From positions 1 to 64,000 of the forward strand of contig CAKZKD010000005.1 of NCBI GenBank assembly GCA_937121175.1: a DNA stretch of 64,000 nt, in the 5' to 3' direction. Positions 8,270 through 16,504 of this stretch are shown piece after piece. This stretch comes from an uncultured Flavobacteriales bacterium. Lineage in GTDB: Bacteria; Bacteroidota; Bacteroidia; Flavobacteriales_G; Salibacteraceae. Position 1 is the stretch's first letter; the number at the start of each line of letters is the position of its first letter. The translations under genes and the position numbers were made by a program. Below the pieces are notes generated by a model. The model saw only the letters and a list, made by a program, of their open reading frames with translations, had not been told where the DNA came from and made no database searches.

Positions 8270-9262
8270 TTAGGCAGCGGACAGTTTTTCTTTTAAATGT
8301 GCTTCTATTTCGTCCGCTAATTCAGGGTTATCTCCAATCAATTCCTTTACTGCGTCTCTACCCTGCCCTAGTTTAGTATCTCCATAACTAAACCATGAAC
8401 CCGATTTTTTAACGACATCATTCTCAACAGCTAAATCCAACAATTCGCCAGTTCTAGAAATACCAGCACCGTACATTATATCAAATTCTGCTTTGCGGAA
8501 AGGCGGAGCTACTTTATTCTTTACTACCTTCACTCTGGTTCGGTTACCAATAACCTCATCACCTGATTTTATTTGAGTTGAACGTCTGATGTCTAAACGA
8601 ACTGAAGCATAAAATTTAAGTGCGTTTCCACCGGTAGTGGTTTCCGGATTTCCGAACATTACCCCAATTTTTTCTCTTAATTGGTTAATGAAAATGCAGC
8701 AACAATTAGTTTTATGAATAGTTCCAGTAAGTTTTCTTAATGCCTGAGACATCAATCTTGCATGCAATCCCATCATAGAATCGCCCATTTCGCCTTCTAT
8801 TTCTGCTCTTGGAGTAAGGGCGGCCACTGAATCAATAACCAATAAATCGATAGCTCCAGAACGAATCAGGTTATCCGCTATTTCTAGTCCTTGCTCTCCG
8901 TTATCCGGTTGAGCTATTAGGAGGTTTTCAGTATCCACACCTAAACTCTCTGCATAAAAACGGTCAAAAGCATGCTCAGCATCAACTATGGCAGCAATAC
9001 CACCTTGCTTTTGCACTTCGGCTATTGCGTGAATTGCTAAGGTTGTTTTACCTGAAGATTCTGGACCATAAATTTCTACAATTCTACCTTTAGGGTACCC
9101 ATTGATTCCTAGAGCAGCATCTAAGGTTATTGAGCCAGAAGGAATAACATCAACTTTCTCAACTGCATCATCCCCTAATTTCATTACGGAACCTTTTCCG
9201 TACATTTTATCCAGTTTGTCTAGGGTTAGTTTCAGTGCTTTTTCTTTTGCGTCTTGTGACAT
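8270..9262 (-). CDS. recA: Recombinase RecA
   Basis: RecA coats single-stranded DNA, promotes strand exchange in homologous recombination and, where a LexA exists, triggers its cleavage. The 330-residue protein has Walker [10 protein letters not shown] at 66-74, Walker [11 protein letters not shown], and the DNA-binding loop region [20 protein letters not shown]. The C-terminal tail is short and acidic ([14 protein letters not shown]). Its length is slightly below the 350 of E. coli, as in many Bacteroidota. No lexA is seen in the window. It is probably monocistronic, with a clear terminator at 8186..8233. An imperfect -7 box (TTTATTTG) lies upstream. Confidence 0.98.
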   Translation of the reverse strand: MSQDAKEKALKLTLDKLDKMYGKGSVMKLGDDAVEKVDVIPSGSITLDAALGINGYPKGRIVEIYGPESSGKTTLAIHAIAEVQKQGGIAAIVDAEHAFDRFYAESLGVDTENLLIAQPDNGEQGLEIADNLIRSGAIDLLVIDSVAALTPRAEIEGEMGDSMMGLHARLMSQALRKLTGTIHKTNCCCIFINQLREKIGVMFGNPETTTGGNALKFYASVRLDIRRSTQIKSGDEVIGNRTRVKVVKNKVAPPFRKAEFDIMYGAGISRTGELLDLAVENDVVKKSGSWFSYGDTKLGQGRDAVKELIGDNPELADEIEAHLKEKLSAA

Positions 9263-9382
9263 ATTTTTTTTGTTTTCTAATTATTATAAGGCAAATAAAC
9301 GGGGGCTGACCGTAACCTTTTTACGTTGTGAAATTAAATATTTCGATTGGTCGAATTAATCGATTTTTCAAGAATTTATACA

Positions 9383-10603
9383 TTAATAAAACACAAATTC
9401 CACTCTTCTGTTTTTTCGTTTTCCCTCGACAGTTTCGTTTGATACTACTGGCTTTTCGGCTCCATAACCATGCGAATACAGCCTCTCTGATAAAACTCCT
9501 TGTTCCTTTAACCAGTTCTCAACCCAGTTTGCTCTGCGCTCCGATAATTTTAAGTTGTAATCATTAGCTCCTTGATTATCCGTATGACCCTCAATTTTGA
9601 CTTTCAATCCTTCATTAGACACCAATAAATTAGACACTTGAATCAATTGAACCAAATCTTCTGCATTGGTAACCTCAGATTTGTCGGTTTCGAAATTCAG
9701 GTGCAACTCCAATACAACCGAATCTCCACGCTCCGATACTTCTTCATTCTCAAATAACGCAATCAATTCATTTTTTACGGCAATCTCTTCTTTTTTCTCC
9801 TCCGCGTGAAATGAGTTACTTTTAAGAAATACAGCCGAATCAAATACTCCATCACCAGCGTCGGCAATTGCTATTTTCAAATGATAAGCAACATTTGGAG
9901 TTACGTCAGCAGAAGCGGTCAACCATTTGGTTAGGCCATCAAATTGAAAATTGTAGGCGTATTCATTTACTTCATGATTACCTTCTACAATTTTAGGGCT
10001 GTTTAGGCTCCAATATTCGTTTTTAATGAAGTACTGAGCGTTCTTTTTGTGATTGATATTATCAACCGAAATAGGATCGTTGGTTCCTGGCACAACGGCT
10101 AAATTCACCACATTCTTTTTTTCCAATTCGTTCAAGAAAAATCCAAAAACGTCGTTTACGCCTTTATTGATGTATTCCGGATATTCCTCCGAAGCAAACA
10201 CGAACTGAAATTCGATTTTATTGTACTTCGGCACAAAATCGAACTCCAATATACAGGCATCCATGGTTACATTGTTAGCAAGGCGAACGAGTTGGCGGTC
10301 ACCAGGCATGTGTAAATATTGCCCTGCTCCTCCTCCATTATTAGGTCCTTCGGCATCTTTCGCAAATCCGGTAGAAAGGATGAGGCCACTTTTAATGTCA
10401 ATATGAGCCGATTCTTCTGTTTTGAATTTTCCAATAGAATACTGTGCTCCTTTGTACTTAATATTCAGTATTCGCAGACCAGAATTTTGGCCAATTAAAT
10501 CTTTCCAGACCAATGCAGAAGGAGAAATTCCAGTGGTTACGGATAGCTGAGCCAAGCCAGTCAACGAAACCAATAGACATAAAAAAAGAGATACAAATCG
10601 CAC
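9383..10603 (-). CDS. Secreted anchor-L domain protein with C-terminal OmpA domain
   Basis: The 406-residue protein begins at GTG with a signal peptide ending near LTGLAQ (about residue 19). Residues about 25-265 match the Bacteroidota 'choice-of-anchor L' domain, with LSTGFAKDAEGPNN, FDFVPKYNKIEFQFVFASEEYPEY and NDVFGFFL. Residues about 295-406 are an OmpA-type peptidoglycan-binding domain with GHTDNQGANDYNLKLSERRA and NRRVEFVFY. The anchor-L domain is usually found in long T9SS adhesins. Here it is joined to a domain that would hold it at the cell wall in the periplasm or outer membrane. No in-frame ATG is available near the signal, so GTG is the start. It stands alone between recA and a lipoprotein gene. 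Confidence 0.82.
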   Translation of the reverse strand: MRFVSLFLCLLVSLTGLAQLSVTTGISPSALVWKDLIGQNSGLRILNIKYKGAQYSIGKFKTEESAHIDIKSGLILSTGFAKDAEGPNNGGGAGQYLHMPGDRQLVRLANNVTMDACILEFDFVPKYNKIEFQFVFASEEYPEYINKGVNDVFGFFLNELEKKNVVNLAVVPGTNDPISVDNINHKKNAQYFIKNEYWSLNSPKIVEGNHEVNEYAYNFQFDGLTKWLTASADVTPNVAYHLKIAIADAGDGVFDSAVFLKSNSFHAEEKKEEIAVKNELIALFENEEVSERGDSVVLELHLNFETDKSEVTNAEDLVQLIQVSNLLVSNEGLKVKIEGHTDNQGANDYNLKLSERRANWVENWLKEQGVLSERLYSHGYGAEKPVVSNETVEGKRKNRRVEFVFY

Positions 10604-10660
10604 CCTTCAAATATAGATCAGTTCAAACTTTGTGTACGATTGATCGCATCAAATAACATG

Positions 10661-11371
10661 TTAAGGTTTGCCGTCTACGTGCACCTTATCAATGATTGGC
10701 AAGCCAGATACACTGAATGTATCTACATATTTTAAAATACTATCTGTTCGATTTCCAATGGAGTATTCAAATGCTAATCTTTTAAATTCATTGAAGTCTG
10801 TTGACCAAACCATGATTCTATCCTTAGATTGAACAAGATTTCTATTTTGGTTTTCTCTAACCGCGAAATCACCTTGCCAAGAAAAACAATTAATCTCTTT
10901 TATTGTGGTCGAGCCTGTGATACTATTAGGTTCTATGCTATAATACAACGTATCTTCTGAGTTCCAATCAATTTCTACGATAGCCTCAACCTCGCCTCTT
11001 CGTGGTTTTAAATACCAGTCTTGATTGTAATTTAAATTAGCAACAATTCGAGACAAAGCTTGTGAAAACCCATCTACGGTAGTAACAGAAAATTCCAACG
11101 TTTCACCCTCCAAAATGTCTAACTCTTCATACTCGTATTTGAAATAACCGTTATTGTCCGATTTGAAACAGGTACTAAAATTGTAATCCTCAAATTCACC
11201 AAAAACACCTTTGCGGCTATATGCTTCTAAACCAATTGTAGCGTTCTGAATTGTACTTGTACTATCCCAACTAAGCACTGAGCCTTCAAAAATAAACATG
11301 CGTTTATCCACCTCTTCTTTTTTACAAGAGAACATGGTTAGGGCAATACAAACTGCAATTTTCAGCCTCAC
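10661..11371 (-). CDS. Putative lipoprotein with carboxypeptidase-regulatory-like fold
   Basis: This 236-residue protein starts at GTG and has a short signal with lipobox TMFSC near residue 16. The mature part is rich in beta-strand and aromatic residues (FEGSVLSWDS, NATIGLEAYSRKG, DNNGYFKYEYEEL). It resembles beta-sandwich domains of the carboxypeptidase regulatory-like type often found in Bacteroidota lipoproteins, but I cannot assign a family with certainty. No catalytic residues are recognised. It lies 57 bases upstream of the anchor-L/OmpA gene on the same strand and could be cotranscribed with it. Confidence 0.75.
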   Translation of the reverse strand: MRLKIAVCIALTMFSCKKEEVDKRMFIFEGSVLSWDSTSTIQNATIGLEAYSRKGVFGEFEDYNFSTCFKSDNNGYFKYEYEELDILEGETLEFSVTTVDGFSQALSRIVANLNYNQDWYLKPRRGEVEAIVEIDWNSEDTLYYSIEPNSITGSTTIKEINCFSWQGDFAVRENQNRNLVQSKDRIMVWSTDFNEFKRLAFEYSIGNRTDSILKYVDTFSVSGLPIIDKVHVDGKP

Positions 11372-11444
11372 GGAAAAACCAATTGATTGGAGTAAATTTA
11401 ATCAATTTGTATAGATTAGAAAGTCGCGATAGGAAGCAATGTAC

Positions 11445-11897
11445 CTACGCCACTATCTGCTCGAAGTGTTCTTTGGTTTTTACTTTTCCAATTACCTCTT
11501 CTATTACTCCCTTTTCATCAATTACAAAAGTGGTTCTATGAATACCGTCGTATTCTTTGCCCATAAATTTTTTTGGGCCCCAAACTCCATAGGCATTCAA
11601 AACAGTATGGTCTTCATCAGCCAATAATGAAAATGGTAAATCGTATTTACCGATGAATTTTTGATGTCTTTTGGGTGAATCGGCACTAACACCCAATACT
11701 TCGTATCCCTGCTTTAATAAGACATCGTAGTTATCTCTTAGATTGCACGATTGAGTAGTGCAACCAGGTGTCATATCTTTTGGGTAGAAATATAAAACCA
11801 ACTTTTTCCCTGCAAAATCTGCTAATGAAATGGTTTCTTCTTTTTCGTTTAATCCAGAAAAAACTGGTGCTTTATCTCCTGCTTTGAGTGTTGACAT
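11445..11897 (-). CDS. bcp: Thioredoxin-dependent peroxiredoxin (Bcp type)
   Basis: This cytoplasmic enzyme reduces hydroperoxides with electrons from thioredoxin. The 150-residue protein has the peroxidatic Cys46 in DMTPGCTTQSC and a resolving Cys51 five residues later, as in the atypical two-Cys Bcp class. GVSADSPKRHQKFIGKY and the GIHRTTFVID segment near the end complete the AhpC/TSA fold. The length is typical. It stands alone, with a short repeat-like intergenic element upstream. No OxyR-type gene is nearby. Confidence 0.95.
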   Translation of the reverse strand: MSTLKAGDKAPVFSGLNEKEETISLADFAGKKLVLYFYPKDMTPGCTTQSCNLRDNYDVLLKQGYEVLGVSADSPKRHQKFIGKYDLPFSLLADEDHTVLNAYGVWGPKKFMGKEYDGIHRTTFVIDEKGVIEEVIGKVKTKEHFEQIVA

Positions 11898-11950
11898 AAT
11901 GAATTGTTTTCTTCTAATACAAACCGAATAAAATGGTGTTCACTTTTTCT

Positions 11951-12016
11951 AGATTCCGGACAGAAGTTTCCCTAATCTCCTTCGTCGCTAGGTTCAACTA
12001 TTCTTCCGGAATGACG
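11951..12016. repeat. Small inverted-repeat element, CGTCATTCCGGA type
   Basis: Read on the minus strand this gap contains CGTCATTCCGGA and, about 50 bases on, TCCGGAATCT. The arms ATTCCGGA (11953..11960) and TCCGGAAT (12005..12012) are exact inverted copies. The layout resembles the better preserved two-hairpin elements at 20285 and 37693. It lies between bcp and paaY and codes for nothing. Confidence 0.5.
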
Positions 12017-12049
12017 AATTCTGTTAAAATGAAAATCTGCGAGTAATAA

Positions 12050-12640
12050 TTACTTCGTCTTTTTCCAAGTTTTAAATAATTCCTCTTGCTTGGGTCTAAA
12101 TGGAGGCATTCTAGTTAACGGCTCACATTCTTTCAAAGTATTCACGCAATCCTTAGGTAATTGCTGATACAATTCTGTTCCCTTCGTTTTCCATTTTATC
12201 ATATCATCTGAAACGTCTTTAACCACTTTGGCTGGGTTACCAACCGCAACTTTACGGTTTGGAATGTTTGTTTCTCCAGGCACAAAACACAATGCTCCAA
12301 CAACACATTCATTTCCGATTATACAATTGTCCATGACTACCGCATTCATTCCTACTAGGGTATTTTCACCAATCGTTCCTCCGTGAATTATTGCCCCATG
12401 ACCAATATGAGCAGCTTTTTTTAATCGTGTGGTTGTACCCGGAAACATGTGAACCACACAATTTTCTTGAACATTGCAGCCATCTTCTATAATTATTTCG
12501 CCCCAATCGCCGCGAATAACAGCTCCTGGTCCTATATAAACATTCTTACCAATTATAACATTTCCGGTCACATTTGCTTGTGGATGTACAAAAGAACTTG
12601 GGTGAATTACAGGTTTGTATCCGTTGAATTCGTAAATCAT
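12050..12640 (-). CDS. paaY: PaaY-like gamma-carbonic-anhydrase-fold protein (thioesterase)
   Basis: The 196-residue protein forms a left-handed beta-helix of hexapeptide repeats (VTGNVIIGKNVYIGPGAVIRG). It has the three metal-binding histidines of the gamma-carbonic anhydrase family in NCVVHMFPG and HIGHGAIIHG. PaaY hydrolyses dead-end CoA thioesters formed during phenylacetate degradation and so protects the CoA pool. The C-terminal extension with RMPPFRP is typical of PaaY. ATG at 12640 is chosen, since the longer frame would overlap paaJ. It starts 2 bases after the paaJ stop, so the two genes are translationally close. The context supports PaaY over a housekeeping paralogue. Confidence 0.88.
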   Translation of the reverse strand: MIYEFNGYKPVIHPSSFVHPQANVTGNVIIGKNVYIGPGAVIRGDWGEIIIEDGCNVQENCVVHMFPGTTTRLKKAAHIGHGAIIHGGTIGENTLVGMNAVVMDNCIIGNECVVGALCFVPGETNIPNRKVAVGNPAKVVKDVSDDMIKWKTKGTELYQQLPKDCVNTLKECEPLTRMPPFRPKQEELFKTWKKTK

Positions 12641-12642
12641 AA

Positions 12643-13848
12643 TTATACCCTTTCGATTATTACTGCATACCCTTGTCCTACTCCAATACACATTGTACAT
12701 AACGCATATTTCTTGTTTTGCTTTTGCAATTCAATTGCAGCATTTTGGATAATTCTTGTTCCACTTACACCTAGCGGGTGCCCTAGCGCAATTGCTCCAC
12801 CATTAGGATTAATACGAGCATCCGTATCTTCTAAACCTAAGTTCCGAGTGCAGGCCAAAGCCTGAGCGGCAAAGGCTTCGTTTAGTTCAATAACATCCAT
12901 ATCGTCAATGGTTAGTCCTGCTCTTTTCAGTGCCAGGTTTGAGGCACCTACAGGTCCAATTCCCATAATTCGAGGTTCAACTCCAACTACTCCAGAACTC
13001 ACTACTCTGGCAATTGGTTTCAGATTTTGTTGTTTGCATCCTTCTTCGGTTGCCAATAACATGGCAGCAGCTCCGTCGTTCAACCCAGAAGCATTTCCAG
13101 CGGTAACGGTTCCGTCCTTTTTAAATGCAGGACGAAGTTTCGCTAAAATCTCTGCACTACTTTTTGGTTTTACAAATTCATCTTGTGAGAATATAATGGG
13201 GTCTTTTTTTCGTTGTGGAATTTCAACTGAAATAATTTCTTCGGCAAGTCTTCCAGATTCTTGAGCAGCAGTAGCTTTTTGCTGAGACCATAGAGCAAAA
13301 GCATCTTGGTCTTCCCTAGAAATGGAATAGAGTTCCGCTAGATTCTCAGCGGTATTTCCCATTCCATCAACACCGTACAACTCTTTCATTTTAGGATTGA
13401 TAAAACGCCATCCGAAAGACGAGTCGTGCATTGCTGCATCTCTACCAAAAGGTTTAGAAACTTTCGATATTACCCAAGGGCCTCTAGTCATGTTTTCAAC
13501 TCCTCCTGCCACAAACACATCTGCGTCGCCGCTCTTTAAGGCTCTTGAAGCATGCACCACAGCGGACATCCCTGAAGCACACAATCTATTCACCGTTTCC
13601 CCTGGAACAGACCAAGGTAAACCTGCTAACAACAACGACATTCTGGCAACATTACGGTTATCCTCTCCAGCCTGATTTGCACAGCCCATAACCACATCAC
13701 CAATCGAAGCTGGGTCTAGTTTCGAGTTACGACTCATGAGTTCTTTTAACGCAATTGCCCCTAAATCATCTGTTCTTATGGTGGAAAGTGTTCCGCCAAA
13801 ATTTCCTATTGGAGTTCGTATTGCGTCAATTATATATGCCTCTTTCAT
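12643..13848 (-). CDS. paaJ: 3-oxoadipyl-CoA/3-oxo-5,6-dehydrosuberyl-CoA thiolase
   Basis: The thiolase catalyses the last steps of phenylacetate degradation, releasing acetyl-CoA and succinyl-CoA. The 401-residue protein has the acyl-accepting Cys90 in NRLCASGMSA, NEAFAAQAL, the GHPLGVSGTRI histidine motif near residue 357 and the second Cys in CIGVGQG near the C-terminus. It belongs to the PcaF/PaaJ group, and the context (paaI upstream, paaY downstream) indicates PaaJ. paaY follows at 2 bases. paaI lies 58 bases upstream on the same strand, so I-J-Y probably form one unit. Confidence 0.93.
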   Translation of the reverse strand: MKEAYIIDAIRTPIGNFGGTLSTIRTDDLGAIALKELMSRNSKLDPASIGDVVMGCANQAGEDNRNVARMSLLLAGLPWSVPGETVNRLCASGMSAVVHASRALKSGDADVFVAGGVENMTRGPWVISKVSKPFGRDAAMHDSSFGWRFINPKMKELYGVDGMGNTAENLAELYSISREDQDAFALWSQQKATAAQESGRLAEEIISVEIPQRKKDPIIFSQDEFVKPKSSAEILAKLRPAFKKDGTVTAGNASGLNDGAAAMLLATEEGCKQQNLKPIARVVSSGVVGVEPRIMGIGPVGASNLALKRAGLTIDDMDVIELNEAFAAQALACTRNLGLEDTDARINPNGGAIALGHPLGVSGTRIIQNAAIELQKQNKKYALCTMCIGVGQGYAVIIERV

Positions 13849-13906
13849 TGAATATTATTTTGTAATTACAAGAATACAAAGCCAAGCTCATTTCTGCACG
13901 GTTTTG

Positions 13907-14326
13907 CTAAACTTTCCATTCATTTTTTGTGCGGTAAACAGTGCCCTTAAATGAGGCAATTTTTTCTTGAAGTTGATTGGTTATTACTACTTCGTAAACC
14001 GCAATTTTATTCGATTTCGAAACTTCGTTTGACACAGCCGTTAAAACATCACCTTCCTTAGCAGGTTTATGGTAGTGAATGCTGTTCTCGATAGAAACAC
14101 ATTGAATTCCATGCGAATTTGCAGCAAAAGCCAAGGCACTATCTGCCAAGGCAAAGGAAATACCACCGTGAAGAATTTTGAAACCGTTTAGCATTTCAGC
14201 CCTTACTTTTAGGCTTACTATGGATTGTCCTGTGCTATCTTTTATCCGTTCGATACCTAACCACTGAGAAAACAAGTCGTTTTGCATCATTACGTCTGTC
14301 ACCTTTTTAGGTAGGTCATCGTTCAT
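13907..14326 (-). CDS. paaI: Hydroxyphenylacetyl-CoA thioesterase PaaI
   Basis: This hotdog-fold thioesterase of 139 residues removes CoA from stalled phenylacetyl-CoA intermediates. The core NGFKILHGGISFALADSALAFAAN holds the HGG and Asp motif of the PaaI family, and IENSIHYHKPAKEGD follows. The length is normal. It is the first gene of the paaI-J-Y group and lies 70 bases from the divergent DUF5723 gene, so a bidirectional promoter region is likely. In other bacteria paaI sits inside the main paa operon, whereas here the rest of the operon lies 4 kb away. Confidence 0.92.
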   Translation of the reverse strand: MNDDLPKKVTDVMMQNDLFSQWLGIERIKDSTGQSIVSLKVRAEMLNGFKILHGGISFALADSALAFAANSHGIQCVSIENSIHYHKPAKEGDVLTAVSNEVSKSNKIAVYEVVITNQLQEKIASFKGTVYRTKNEWKV

Positions 14327-14396
14327 AAAGTAAGATTTTGAACCAAAATTAGAATATTGTTACTACTATGTTTGTCGGTTGCAGTAAAGTTAAGCC

Positions 14397-15836
14397 TTGA
14401 GAAGTTTATTCATTTATTTGGGAGTTAGTTTACTACTCGTTTTTTCGAGTAAAGCACAGCACAATAGTGCGGTTTCGGATAGATTTACTCCGACCAATTC
14501 AGTACTAATGAACCCAGCGAGTATAGCAGACCCACGGCCATATATTGATTTCCGATTAGTGGGCTTATCAGTACAAGCAGAAAACAACTTGTATTTTCTT
14601 CCCGGTTCTAATTTGTCCGATGCAATAGAGGCTGGTGTTGAACCTGATAAAAAATATCACGGAGCAGTAAATGCCGAAATTTATGCACCGGCATTAGTTA
14701 TTGCTAGAGGTACTCGGTCTTTTGGATTTAATATTCGACAACGAAACATGGTTTACGCTAAAAGTATTCCGTACGATATTGCTGGGTTTATAAAAAATGG
14801 GTTGAACTACCCAGCTCAGCACAATCAGACTTTCGAAGGCAATAATTACCACCTTAAATACATGAGCTGGGCCGAGTTGGGTTTAAACTATGCGCAAATT
14901 ATCCATAGTAATGGTGATGTAATAATTTCTGGCGGGGGTTCGTTCAAATTGCTCAATGGGATGGGACATGTTGCCAAACTCACTCAAAACATGAAATACA
15001 GTGTGGATTCAAACCATGTGTATATTCATAGCGGAACAACAAAAATGGGTTTAAGCGTTCCAGGTCCTTCTCTGGGGTTTGGTGCTGGTGTAGATGTTGG
15101 TTTTGAATTTAAAAAAATGCTGACCGATGACAACAGCTTTCATATTCCACACAGTGTAGCTAGGCGTTGCGCTGTAAAGGAGTATAAATACAAATTTGGA
15201 GCGTCAATAACCGATTTAGGTTTTATCAACTTTAAGAAAAACACCAACCATTGGACTTTCGACAATGACTCCTTATTTTGGAACAATTATGAAGCAAACC
15301 CTATTACGGGTATAACTCCGTTAAACGACATTCTCACGAACTCCTCAAATAACGCAGGTTCTTCTCCAACAACTAAATCAAAATTTGTAGCCATGATGCC
15401 TCTTGCGCTAAACGCACAATTTGATTACAATTTTGGAAACAATGTGTTTTTTTACTCAGCATTAGAACTTGGGTTACATCAGCGACTGACTATGGGTGCT
15501 GAGCGGGTATCTCGTTTGAGTTTAATTCCTAGATACGAACGAGAACGGTTTACAGCGGCAATACCTCTTACAATTTCGCGACATCAGGCTCCGGGATTAG
15601 GCTTTTATGTGCGTGCATATTTTCTGAGTTTTGGTATGAATAATTTCGTTCCTTTATTGTTTCGCAGAGACATGTATGGAGCAGATTTTTATATGAGTTT
15701 GAACTGGCAAATATTGCATTCAAAAGATTGCCAGACCTACTTTAAGAAAAGAAAAAATTACTGTCCTAAACCTGAAAGGCGTCTATTTAAAAAGAAGAAA
15801 AAGAAACCAAGAGAATTAAATTTAGAATGGAAATAA
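14397..15836 (+). CDS. DUF5723 family outer-membrane protein
   Basis: The 479-residue protein starts at TTG, the only start after the in-frame stop at 14391. It has a signal peptide ending SSKAQ near residue 20. The motif NSVLMNPASIADPRPYIDFRLVG and alternating aromatic strands through the chain fit the DUF5723 family, found across Bacteroidota and probably a beta-barrel or barrel-like surface protein. The C-terminus is short and very basic (KKRKNYCPKPERRLFKKKKKK). The next gene begins inside its last codons with a 10-base overlap. No function is known. It interrupts the paa region on the opposite strand. Confidence 0.82.
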   Translation: MRSLFIYLGVSLLLVFSSKAQHNSAVSDRFTPTNSVLMNPASIADPRPYIDFRLVGLSVQAENNLYFLPGSNLSDAIEAGVEPDKKYHGAVNAEIYAPALVIARGTRSFGFNIRQRNMVYAKSIPYDIAGFIKNGLNYPAQHNQTFEGNNYHLKYMSWAELGLNYAQIIHSNGDVIISGGGSFKLLNGMGHVAKLTQNMKYSVDSNHVYIHSGTTKMGLSVPGPSLGFGAGVDVGFEFKKMLTDDNSFHIPHSVARRCAVKEYKYKFGASITDLGFINFKKNTNHWTFDNDSLFWNNYEANPITGITPLNDILTNSSNNAGSSPTTKSKFVAMMPLALNAQFDYNFGNNVFFYSALELGLHQRLTMGAERVSRLSLIPRYERERFTAAIPLTISRHQAPGLGFYVRAYFLSFGMNNFVPLLFRRDMYGADFYMSLNWQILHSKDCQTYFKKRKNYCPKPERRLFKKKKKKPRELNLEWK

Positions 15837-16504
15837 AATATTTTACGAAAGACTACCTTGATTTTTTTAAAGAATTAGCAGCCAACAATCACAAAAACTG
15901 GTTCGATGAAAATCGGAAACGATACGAAAAGAGTGTTAAGGCTCCGTTCAAAAATTTTGTATCGAGATTAATCTCAGAAATTGAAGCAATTGATGCTGAG
16001 CAAAAAGAAATAGAACCTAAACATTGCATCTTCAGAATCAATCGTGATGTTAGATTCAGCAAGGACAAAACACCATACAAACTGAGTAATTCTGCAATTG
16101 TTTCACCGGGTGGAAAGAAGGCAAAAGACATTCCCGGAGTTTACATTGAAATTGGGCCAGAGCATGTTCGTTTGTATGGAGGTGTATATGGGTTGGACAA
16201 ACAAAATTTGGAAGATTTTAGGTATTACGTTGCAGCGAATCAAGAGTTATTTGAACAACTTATTAATCACAAAGACTTTGTAAAAACTTACGGAGAAATT
16301 AGAGGTGAAAAAGCCAAAAGGTTACCGAAAGACTTAAAAGAAGCTGCCGAAAAACAACCTTTGATTTACAACAAGCAGTGGTACTTTTTCACTGAGTATA
16401 GTCCTGAGATTATTCTTCAAGACGACTTTATTCCTACCTTGGTTAAAGACATTAAGAAAGGGTTTCCCCTCACTCAATTTATCCGAAAAGGCATCCATTA
16501 TTAA
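15827..16504 (+). CDS. DUF2461 domain protein
   Basis: The 225-residue cytoplasmic protein matches the DUF2461 (TIGR02453) family. It starts with FLKELAANNHKNWFDENRKRYE-type residues, then LISEIEAID, FRINRDVRFSKDKTPYK and VYIEIGPEHVRLYGGVYG. These are conserved and the length is normal. The biochemical role of the family is unknown. The start overlaps the DUF5723 gene by 10 bases, and its stop overlaps the probable AUU start of the hydrolase gene, so the three genes are likely read from one transcript. Confidence 0.9.
   Translation: MEIKYFTKDYLDFFKELAANNHKNWFDENRKRYEKSVKAPFKNFVSRLISEIEAIDAEQKEIEPKHCIFRINRDVRFSKDKTPYKLSNSAIVSPGGKKAKDIPGVYIEIGPEHVRLYGGVYGLDKQNLEDFRYYVAANQELFEQLINHKDFVKTYGEIRGEKAKRLPKDLKEAAEKQPLIYNKQWYFFTEYSPEIILQDDFIPTLVKDIKKGFPLTQFIRKGIHY

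Noticed and set aside
12449-12865. A 138-codon plus-strand open frame across paaY and paaJ
   Set aside because: It overlaps two confident enzymes in antisense and has no promoter or family match.
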